A DNA stretch of 64,000 nucleotides from Mesorhizobium metallidurans STM 2683. Its GTDB lineage: Bacteria > Pseudomonadota > Alphaproteobacteria > Rhizobiales > Rhizobiaceae. The stretch is taken from assembly GCF_000350085.1 (NCBI RefSeq), contig NZ_CAUM01000067.1, positions 1 through 64,000 of the forward strand, read 5' to 3'. The notes under the pieces were generated by a model. It was not told the DNA's origin. It was given only the letters and a program-made list of their open reading frames with translations, and ran no database searches. Position numbers and translations under genes: made by a program. Each line of letters starts with the position of its first letter. Position 1 is the first letter of the stretch. Positions 39,477 to 45,965 of this stretch are shown here, one piece after another.

Positions 39477-39683
39477 ATGGATCGCGATACGCGCAATGCG
39501 GCGATCGGCGCCGCCTGGGTCCTGCTCTTGTTCGGCATTGCCGCCTACTATCTGCCAACAGTGATGCTGGCGGTCGGCAGCGTCTCGACCGTGCTTGCCG
39601 GTGTCGTCGCCGCCGTCTTCATGGTGGCGATTTTTGTCGTGTTCTGGCTGCGCGGCCGCAGCCAGCGCAAAAAGGGTCTTTGA
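39477..39683 (+). CDS. Small two-helix membrane protein
   Basis: 68 residues with two hydrophobic helices (about 10-30 and 36-57) and a basic C-terminus (RGRSQRKKGL). Not recognised. Its ATG overlaps the stop of a 16-codon open frame (39427-39477) as TGATG, and its own stop is one base before the denD-like ATG, so three short units may be translationally linked. It follows directly on the deletion scar of the metal transporter gene, so it could be partly a remnant. Confidence 0.55.
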   Translation: MDRDTRNAAIGAAWVLLLFGIAAYYLPTVMLAVGSVSTVLAGVVAAVFMVAIFVVFWLRGRSQRKKGL

Positions 39684-39684
39684 C

Positions 39685-40662
39685 ATGCGCATTCTGATTA
39701 CCGGTGCCGCTGGCATGGTCGGCCGCAAGCTCGTCGCCCGGCTGGCGAAGGATGGAACGCTCAACGGCCGCAAGATCGCCGCGCTCGACCTCCACGATAT
39801 CGTGCCGCCGCGGGTGCCGGTCCTGGAAGGCGTCGACGTCGCCATCCATACCGGCGATCTTGCCGCGCCTGGCGCGACGCAAAGGCTGGTCGCGTCACGC
39901 CCCGATGTAATCTTCCATCTTGCCGGCGTCGTGTCGGGCGAGGCTGAAGCCAATTTCGACCTCGGCTACCGCGTCAATCTCGACGGCACGAGGGCGCTGT
40001 TCGATGCGGTAAGGTTGGCGGGTTTTGCACCGCGGGTCGTTTTCACCTCGTCGATCGCGGTGTTCGGCGCACCGTTCCCGGATGTCATCCCCGACGAATT
40101 CCACCCGACGCCGCTGACCTCATACGGCACGCAGAAACTGATGGGCGAGGCGCTGCTTGCCGACTATTCCAGGCGCGGCTTCCTCGACGGCATCGGCATC
40201 CGGCTGCCGACCATCTGCGTGCGGCCCGGCAAGCCGAACAAGGCGGCTTCGGGCTTTTTCTCGGGCATCATCCGCGAGCCGCTGAATGGCAAGGAGGCGA
40301 CACTGCCTGTGCCGCGCTCGGTGGTGCATACCCATGCCAGCCCGCGCTCGGCGGTGAATTTCCTGATCCACGCGGCAGGGATCGACGGCGGCACTGTGGG
40401 GCCGCGGCGCAACCTGACGATGCCCGGTGTCGCCGTCACCGTCGGCGAACAGATCGAGGCCCTGGAACGCATTGCCGGCGTCGAGGCGGTGAAACTGATC
40501 CGCGAGGAACCGGACGAGACGATCTGGGCGATCGTACAGGGCTGGCCGACGCGGTTCGAGGCCCGGCGCTCGCGGGAGCTTGGCTTCGCCGCAGAAGAAA
40601 GCTTCGACGACATCATCCGCGCCCATATCGAGGATGAGCTGGACGGCAAGATTTGCGCTTAA
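39685..40662 (+). CDS. denD: NAD-dependent epimerase/dehydrogenase, D-erythronate dehydrogenase-like
   Basis: About 325 residues from ATG 39685. An extended SDR with N-terminal NAD site ITGAAGMVGRKL, FHLAGVVSGEAE, and catalytic YxxxK in SYGTQKLMGE. The C-terminal region (RNLTMPGVAVTVGEQIEAL) matches the DenD group, which oxidises D-erythronate in tetronate catabolism. The usual partner genes (OtnK-type kinase, otnI, OtnC) are not adjacent, so the physiological substrate is uncertain. Confidence 0.8.
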   Translation: MRILITGAAGMVGRKLVARLAKDGTLNGRKIAALDLHDIVPPRVPVLEGVDVAIHTGDLAAPGATQRLVASRPDVIFHLAGVVSGEAEANFDLGYRVNLDGTRALFDAVRLAGFAPRVVFTSSIAVFGAPFPDVIPDEFHPTPLTSYGTQKLMGEALLADYSRRGFLDGIGIRLPTICVRPGKPNKAASGFFSGIIREPLNGKEATLPVPRSVVHTHASPRSAVNFLIHAAGIDGGTVGPRRNLTMPGVAVTVGEQIEALERIAGVEAVKLIREEPDETIWAIVQGWPTRFEARRSRELGFAAEESFDDIIRAHIEDELDGKICA

Positions 40663-40702
40663 GGCGGACCACTATGCGTCCAGTCGTTGACGCGAAAGGG
40701 CG

Positions 40703-40921
40703 TCACGCGCTGCCCGTCAGGCTTGCCGACAAAAGCAGCAGTCCGAACAGGAAGACGAAGGCGGCGCCGCCAATCTCGACGATCGAGTGGATGCGGTTGC
40801 TCAGCACCACTTCGAGGCGGGCCTCCGCGAAGACGTGGGGGTGCGCTCCGGCTGGCCCGGCCACGGCAAACATCGCCGCCAAGGCCGAAGCCAGCATGAT
40901 TGCTTGCCGTTTCAGGTGCAT
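40703..40921 (-). pseudogene. Fusion remnant: DUF1007 N-terminus joined to the end of a nickel/cobalt transporter
   Basis: 73 codons from ATG 40921 (another in-frame start at 40936). The first half is a signal peptide plus AHPHVFAEARLEVVLS, the characteristic mature start of DUF1007 periplasmic proteins, which are normally about 210 residues. After a switch near NRIHS it reads SIVEIGGAAFVFLFGLLLL, like the last helix of NiCoT/RcnA-type nickel-cobalt exporters. In many rhizobia these two genes are neighbours, so an internal deletion best explains the chimera. The assignment of the second half is by resemblance only. Confidence 0.55.
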
Positions 40922-40948
40922 TATCGGTCGCGCCATTCCATCGGCTTC

Positions 40949-40968
40949 GGTAACTGTCGAGAGTTACC
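40949..40968. promoter_or_regulatory. Inverted repeat upstream of the fusion remnant
   Basis: GGTAACT (40949-40955) and AGTTACC (40962-40968) are exact reverse complements around 6 bp, 28 bp before ATG 40921 on the minus strand and 43 bp past the LysR stop. It could be a surviving operator of the lost metal-export genes. Confidence 0.4.
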
Positions 40969-41010
40969 AGAAAGGGGGCGAAATTCGGACCACGACGCGG
41001 CTGGAACGCA

Positions 41011-41910
41011 TCAAGCGCTTTCACGCGTCTTGAACCACTGCACCAGGAAGTCGACGAAGACACGGACCTTTGCCGGCAGATAGCGGCGGTGTGGATAGAC
41101 GGCGAAAATGCCAGCGCCCGACAGGATGCGGTCGTCCAGCGCGGTCACCAGCCGACCACTATCGAGGTCGGGCGCAGCGATGAAATCCGGCAGTATGGTG
41201 AATCCCAGCCCCGACACGGCGGCAGCTCTTGCCGCCATCGGGCTGTTGACCTCAATCGGACCGGAGACCGAAACGCTCACAGTGTCGCTGCCGTCGCCCT
41301 TGAATTGCCAATTGTTCAGCCCGCGACCGTTGGTGTCGACGATACAGGGGATGCGAGCAAGGTCCTGGGCCCGCGCCGGCATGCCATGCTTGGCGATCAG
41401 CTCAGGAGATGCGCACAGCCGCACCGAAAACGGCGCCAGCCGCCTTGCGATCAGCGAGGAGTTTTCCAGCCGCGAAATGCGTACGGCGAGATCGAAACCT
41501 TCCTCGACCAGATCGACGAAGCGGTCGTCGAGATCAATATCGAGCACGATGTCGGGATACTGCTTGGCGAAGTCGATCAGCGACTGGCCGATCGGTGCGT
41601 CGGCAAAGGTGCGCGGCGCCGAAAGCTTGATCCTGCCGCGCACGTCGCCGGAGGATTCGCGTACCGCATCGGCCAGGCTGTCGACCTCGCGCACGATTTC
41701 GGAGGCGCGCCGGTAATAGGTGTGGCCGGCCTCCGTCATCGAGAATTGCCGCGTGGTGCGGTTCAACAGCAGCGCGCCGAGTTCGTCCTCCAACTCGCGC
41801 ACATATTTCGACAGCAGCGCCTTGGAGCGGCCGATTTTGCGCGCGGCCGCCGAAAAGCCTTCGGCCTCGACCACGTCGATGAAGGCGCGCATGCGGGTCA
41901 GCGTGTCCAT
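41011..41910 (-). CDS. LysR-family transcriptional regulator
   Basis: About 299 residues from ATG 41910 (MDTLTRMRAFIDVVEAEGFS). Winged helix-turn-helix at 1-60 (FSAAARKIGRSKALLSKYVRELE), followed by a periplasmic-binding-like effector domain (about 90-295). Subtype resembles the CrgA/DmlR group (IGQSLIDFAKQYPDIVLDIDLDDRFVDL described in part). Its start overlaps the end of the amidase gene by 13 bp, an unusual order for LysR, which is more often divergent from its target; they may be co-expressed. Confidence 0.92.
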   Translation of the reverse strand: MDTLTRMRAFIDVVEAEGFSAAARKIGRSKALLSKYVRELEDELGALLLNRTTRQFSMTEAGHTYYRRASEIVREVDSLADAVRESSGDVRGRIKLSAPRTFADAPIGQSLIDFAKQYPDIVLDIDLDDRFVDLVEEGFDLAVRISRLENSSLIARRLAPFSVRLCASPELIAKHGMPARAQDLARIPCIVDTNGRGLNNWQFKGDGSDTVSVSVSGPIEVNSPMAARAAAVSGLGFTILPDFIAAPDLDSGRLVTALDDRILSGAGIFAVYPHRRYLPAKVRVFVDFLVQWFKTRESA

Positions 41911-43157
41911 GTCATGGGCTCCCCATATTGTTCGCTCCCGGAGGTGGCAAGGATGCGCGCGGCGAGCGCCAGCAATTGCCGGTCGCTGTTCTTCGGCCCG
42001 AGCAATGAGAGGCCGAAGGGCGCGCCGTCGACCTTGCCCAGCGGCAACGTGATCTGCGGAAAGCCCGACAGGCCGGAAAGGCACAGCAACCTCAGCGCGC
42101 GCTCGCGATAGGTCTGCAAATCGTCGAAGGCAGCGGCCTTGAGCGGAGCGGCACTGGGGACGGTCGGCAGCACGAGCACGCCGTCCTCGCCAAGGCGCTC
42201 GGCAAGTTCGCGGCGGAAGGCATCGCGCCGCTCCGTTTCATGTCGCGCCGTCGCGGCGTCGATGGTCGCGCCGTGCTCGAAGCGTTCCTTGACGAAGGGG
42301 CCAAGCATGCGGCCGCTCCGCGAAATCCAGGCACCGTGGCTTTGCCAGGCCTCGTATCCCTGCAGCTTGCGGAAGCACCAATAGAGATCGTCGGTGGAAT
42401 GCGACAGCGGCGTGATCGTGCGCGGTGCGCCCGTCACCGAAGAGATGCGCTGGACCATGCCGGCATATTCATCGGTCTCTTGCTGGCCGAGCACGAGCCC
42501 GTCCAGCGCATCGAGCGCAAAGGGGCGCTGCAAGTCGCGAGGCTGCGGATCGTCGCCGAGCAGCACCGCGCCGACCTTGTCATAGGTGGCCATGTCCCTG
42601 GCGAACCATCCAAACGTATCGAAGGAAGGGGCGAGCGGCATGGTGCCGGCGAGCGAGATGCGGCCATGCGTCGTCCTGAGGCCGATCAGGCCGCAGAAAC
42701 CTGCCGGCGCGCGGATCGAGCCGCCGGTGTCGGACCCGGTGGCGATGTCGGCAAGACCGCCGGCGACCGCCGAGGCGGATCCGGACGACGAGCCGCCGGT
42801 GATACGGTCGGGTGCGGCCGGATTGATCGGCGAGGGGAAATGCGCGTTCAGCCCCATCAGGGAAAAGGCGAGCTCGTCGGTCTGCGTCTTGCCGACGAAG
42901 CGCGCGCCCGAATCAAGCAGCGCCTGGACTGCGGGCGCGGTTGCCGCGGCGGGCGAGGCTTCCTCATATTTTTGCGGATTGCCGCAGCCGGTGCGGTAGC
43001 CGGCGACGTCGAAAATGTCCTTGACGGCCAGCCGCAGGCCGGCAAGCGGGCCTGATTGCCCATTCGCAACTGGGATCTGGTCGAGGTCGAGAAAAGCGTT
43101 CAAAGGGCCGCGAGTGCCTGTCATGCGTTCAATATCCGGATACAGTCTGTCCAACAT
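41898..43157 (-). CDS. Amidase-signature family amidase
   Basis: 419 residues. Hydrolyses a carboxamide using a Ser-cisSer-Lys triad: Lys46 (LAVKDIFDVAG), the Ser cluster in GGSSSGSASA (121-130), and nucleophile Ser147 (GSDTGGSIRAP). Late motifs SGLSGFPQITLPLG and PFGLSLLGPKNSD are typical. It is shorter than GatA (about 480) and no gatB/gatC is adjacent, so it is a stand-alone amidase rather than the tRNA amidotransferase. Start ATG 43157; ATG 43124 is an alternative. Confidence 0.92.
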   Translation of the reverse strand: MLDRLYPDIERMTGTRGPLNAFLDLDQIPVANGQSGPLAGLRLAVKDIFDVAGYRTGCGNPQKYEEASPAAATAPAVQALLDSGARFVGKTQTDELAFSLMGLNAHFPSPINPAAPDRITGGSSSGSASAVAGGLADIATGSDTGGSIRAPAGFCGLIGLRTTHGRISLAGTMPLAPSFDTFGWFARDMATYDKVGAVLLGDDPQPRDLQRPFALDALDGLVLGQQETDEYAGMVQRISSVTGAPRTITPLSHSTDDLYWCFRKLQGYEAWQSHGAWISRSGRMLGPFVKERFEHGATIDAATARHETERRDAFRRELAERLGEDGVLVLPTVPSAAPLKAAAFDDLQTYRERALRLLCLSGLSGFPQITLPLGKVDGAPFGLSLLGPKNSDRQLLALAARILATSGSEQYGEPMTWTR

Positions 43158-43200
43158 TGTGCGCTGCTGGAAATTTTACAACCTTGCCCTACGATTTTTA

Positions 43201-43228
43201 TTGATTGTGAAACCCTTCGCTCTTATAT
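43201..43228 (+). promoter_or_regulatory. Possible promoter of the ornithine decarboxylase leader
   Basis: TTGATT (43201-43206), 16 bases, TTATAT (43223-43228) in an otherwise AT-rich patch. It would start RNA near 43235, giving a leader of about 430 nt. Assigned by eye. Confidence 0.45.
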
Positions 43229-43235
43229 CGCGCTT

Positions 43236-43668
43236 GCCCAAAGTCGCACGTGCCTGTGGGTGTCCGCCGATCCTCGAATGGTGAGGGCAATCGGTAAGGT
43301 AACTGGAGCCAACCCCTCCAGTCGGTTTAGTGGCCAACCACCAAACCGAGGACACCTTGAAGCAACGACGGTGCGGGCCTTTCTGGTGTTCTGCCGGTCG
43401 TCCAAAGACCGGGGTTACTGAAGAGGCACACCTTCATTGCCGGCAGTGCGGACGGGTCTCCCATCCAAGCCAAGGCAGACAAAGCGAACCGAGGCCGGGC
43501 AAGGCCAAGGTTCACCGCCGCGAGACGGCGATTCGTGGTTCCGGGGTCTCCACCGGCTGGTTCCATGGATTTTCGCCCCGCCTTTGTTTGACCGCGTGTT
43601 CGCGAGGCCGAGAGCCCGTGTCCCGCAGCCTTTGTGCACGCCGCAAGGCGTGATTGGAGAGACCCCGA
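43236..43668 (+). ncRNA. speF-type structured leader RNA
   Basis: About 430 bases without a credible gene separate the amidase start from the ornithine decarboxylase. Strong local structure is visible: ACTGGAG/CTCCAGT around 43302-43322, and a long stem CGGTTT-TGG/CCA-AAACCG at 43323-43350. Alphaproteobacteria are known to carry a conserved cis-regulatory motif called speF (Rfam) before this gene, and position, length and GC-rich folded character agree. I could not align it to the covariance model; start and end are approximate. It probably controls decarboxylase translation or transcription. Confidence 0.65.
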
Positions 43669-44801
43669 TGGCTACCCAGCGCATCCTTGACTTCCTCGCC
43701 ACCCGACGTCCGAGCGGCCCCTGCCTCGTCGTCGACCTCGATGTCGTGCGCGACAATTTCCGCGCCTTTCAGAAGGCGCTTCCCGATTCCAAGATCTACT
43801 ATGCGGTGAAAGCAAACCCGGCGCCGGAAATCCTGCGCCTCCTTGCTACGATGGGCTCGTCCTTCGACACCGCCTCCGTTGCCGAAGTCGAGATGGCGAT
43901 GGACGCCGGTGCGCCGGCGCATCGCATCTCCTTCGGCAACACCATCAAGAAGGAGCGTGACATCGCACGCGCCTACCAGCTCGGCATCCGGCTGTTCGCG
44001 GTCGACTGCGTCGAGGAGGTCGAGAAGATCGCCCGTGTCGCGCCAGCCGCCCGCGTGTTCTGCCGCGTGCTCACCGACGGCGCGGGCGCCGAGTGGCCGC
44101 TGTCGCGCAAGTTCGGCTGCGTGCCGGCGATGGCGGTCGACGTGCTGCGCCATGCCAAGTCGCTCGGCCTCGACGCCTATGGCGTGTCGTTCCATGTCGG
44201 CTCGCAGCAGACCGATTTGAACGCCTGGGACCGCGCGCTCGGCGACGCCAAGAAGGTGTTTTCGACGCTCGCCGAGGAAGGCATCGTCCTGAAGATGGTC
44301 AATATGGGCGGCGGCTTCCCGACCCGTTACCTCAGGGACGTGCCGGTGGCGCAGGACTATGGCCAGGCGATCTTTTCGGCGCTGCGCAGGCATTTCGGCA
44401 ACGCGATCCCGGAAACGATCATCGAACCGGGCCGCGGCATGGTCGGCAATGCCGGCGTCATCAAGTCGGAAGTCGTGCTGATCTCGAAGAAGGCCGACAA
44501 CGACAATGTGCGCTGGGTGTTCCTCGACATCGGCAAGTTCGGCGGTCTCGCCGAGACGATGGACGAGGCGATCCGCTACGCGATCACGACTGCCTATGAC
44601 GGCACCGAGACCGCGCCTTGCGTGCTCGCCGGCCCGACCTGCGATTCGGCCGACGTGATGTACGAGAAGACGCCGTATCCGCTGCCCTTGTCGCTGACCA
44701 TCGGCGACGACGTGCTGATCGAGGGCACCGGCGCCTACACCACCACCTATTCGGCGGTCGCGTTCAACGGCTTCGAGCCTCTCCGATCCTACGTGATCTG
44801 A
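43669..44801 (+). CDS. speF: Ornithine decarboxylase (speF/group IV type)
   Basis: Decarboxylates ornithine (perhaps lysine) to putrescine with PLP. 377 residues from ATG 43669, preceded by GGAGAG; the open frame continues upstream to 43437 but only through the leader. It has the alanine-racemase-like fold: Lys48 in YYAVKANPAPEIL, HVGSQQTD, GGGFPTRY, EPGRGMVGNAG, and the active-site Cys in GPTCDSADVMYE. This is the eukaryote-like ODC/LODC class. Putrescine would feed homospermidine synthase (21461). Confidence 0.95.
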
Positions 44802-44831
44802 CGGTTCGAAAGAACCGATCAGATCATCCCA

Positions 44832-44851
44832 GGCGGGCGCTATCGCCCGCC
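44832..44851 (+). terminator. Hairpin after ornithine decarboxylase
   Basis: GGCGGGCG (44832-44839) and CGCCCGCC (44844-44851) form a perfect 8-bp stem with a 4-base loop, 30 bases past the stop. There is no U-run, so it may be a stability hairpin rather than a full terminator. Confidence 0.6.
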
Positions 44852-44897
44852 CGGGCTCGCCTGTGGAACAGATCTCCGCTCGTGAAGGATCGCGGAA

Positions 44898-45470
44898 ATG
44901 GAAATGCCAGTTGAAATTGTAGGCCGCTCGCCGGCTTTTTTGATCGTCGCCGAAACCGCTGCCGATATCGCGGCGCGCGAGGCTTTGCTCGACCGCGCGA
45001 TGGGACCGAAACGCAGGAAGAAATCCTCCGAAAAGCTGCGGCGCGGCCGCCGGCCTTCGGAAGGCCTGGCCTTTGTCGCGCGCGATGCGTCGGGTGCGGT
45101 CACCGGCACCGTTCGGATGTGGGACGTGGTGCTGGGCGAGGGCGGTCAGGCGGCGCTTCTGCTCGGTCCGCTCGCTGTCGATCCGGCGCTCAAGAATGCC
45201 GGCATCGGCTCGGCGCTGATGCGCCATGCCGTGGCGGAGGCCGCGCGGCTTGGCCACACCGCGATCCTGCTCGTCGGCGACGCTCCTTACTACGGGCGTT
45301 TCGGGTTCTCGGCCGCAGAGACCGGCGCGCTTGCCATGCCGGGGCCCTATGAGCGGCATCGCCTGCTGGCGCTGGAGCTGGCGGACGGCGCGCTCAACGA
45401 TGTTCAGGGCACGCTGAAGGCGGCGGGACGGAAGCTGAAGGCGCCTGTGGCGCTGACCGTCGCCGCCTGA
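44898..45470 (+). CDS. GNAT N-acetyltransferase (YhbS-like)
   Basis: 190 residues. A single GNAT domain (about 8-165) with the acetyl-CoA loop LGPLAVDPALKNAGIGSALM and VGDAPYYGRFGFSAAET, characteristic of the YhbS/COG3153 group. An extra basic insertion (GPKRRKKSSEKLRRGRRPSE, about 36-55) lies before the core. Substrate unknown. It follows ornithine decarboxylase by 96 bp in the same direction, so acetylation of a polyamine is conceivable but not shown. Confidence 0.88.
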   Translation: MEMPVEIVGRSPAFLIVAETAADIAAREALLDRAMGPKRRKKSSEKLRRGRRPSEGLAFVARDASGAVTGTVRMWDVVLGEGGQAALLLGPLAVDPALKNAGIGSALMRHAVAEAARLGHTAILLVGDAPYYGRFGFSAAETGALAMPGPYERHRLLALELADGALNDVQGTLKAAGRKLKAPVALTVAA

Positions 45471-45486
45471 AGAATGTAGATGCAAA

Positions 45487-45509
45487 AACGCCGCCCATCG
45501 GGCGGCGTT
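45487..45509. terminator. Bidirectional terminator between GNAT and SCP2 genes
   Basis: A perfect 10-bp stem (45487-45496 with 45500-45509) with a 3-base loop. On the minus strand TTT follows the stem, and on the plus strand a weaker TCTGCTTT. It sits between two convergent genes. Confidence 0.9.
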
Positions 45510-45530
45510 CTGCTTTCATCCGTGACTAGA

Positions 45531-45815
45531 TCAGCCGATCAGCTGGCTCAGCGCCATGGCGACGCTCATGTCGCCCTCGACCTTTATCTTGCCGCTCATG
45601 AACGCCATGGTCGGGTTGAGATCACCAGCGATCAGGGAATCCAGATCGTCGAGCGAAAGCTTTATGGTGCAGTCGGCCGGTGCGTCGGCGGTCGAGACAT
45701 CGGCGCCGTCGATGACGATGACGCCGTCAGCGCCGGTATCGAATTTCACGGAACGATCGAACCCGGCACTCGCCACGCGCGATCTGATCTTGTCGGCAAT
45801 TTCCTGAACGCTCAT
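45531..45815 (-). CDS. SCP2 sterol-carrier-domain protein
   Basis: 94 residues that are almost entirely one SCP2 fold: a hydrophobic pocket that binds fatty acyl-CoA or other lipids. Recognisable parts are IKLSLDDLDSLIAGDLNP and AFMSGKIKVEGDMSVAM, with leucines at the end. ATG 45815 follows GAGGAGAA. It has its own promoter with a palindromic operator. Likely tied to lipid or branched-chain acyl-CoA metabolism. Confidence 0.92.
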   Translation of the reverse strand: MSVQEIADKIRSRVASAGFDRSVKFDTGADGVIVIDGADVSTADAPADCTIKLSLDDLDSLIAGDLNPTMAFMSGKIKVEGDMSVAMALSQLIG

Positions 45816-45861
45816 GCCGTTCTCCTCGTCTCGTTGCGTTTGTCGCGCATTGGCGCTGGCG

Positions 45862-45891
45862 CATATAGCTTCGGGTTGACGTTTACGTCAA
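45862..45891 (-). promoter_or_regulatory. SCP2 promoter overlapped by a 16-bp palindrome
   Basis: On the minus strand: -35 TTGACG (45891-45886), 18 bases, -10 TATATG (45867-45862). The -35 lies inside the 16-bp palindrome TTGACGTTTACGTCAA (45876-45891; 7-bp perfect arms, 2-bp centre). Such TTNACGT-type palindromes are, from memory, sites of MerR-family LiuR-like regulators of acyl-CoA/leucine catabolism. Symmetry and promoter overlap are seen; the regulator is inferred. Confidence 0.6.
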
Positions 45892-45965
45892 CGCAGTTTC
45901 CCATGACGCGGTGGTCTTATCGACGCAGTGAGCCGCGCTGTCCGCGCCGCCTTCCGGCGGCCGGC

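Noticed and set aside
41898-43157. GatA subunit of the tRNA amidotransferase
   Set aside because: The protein is shorter than GatA, lies with a LysR gene, and no gatB or gatC is adjacent.
43437-43668. In-frame N-terminal extension of ornithine decarboxylase
   Set aside because: The open frame continues upstream, but a good ribosome site precedes ATG 43669, the usual family N-terminus starts there, and the extension is leader RNA.
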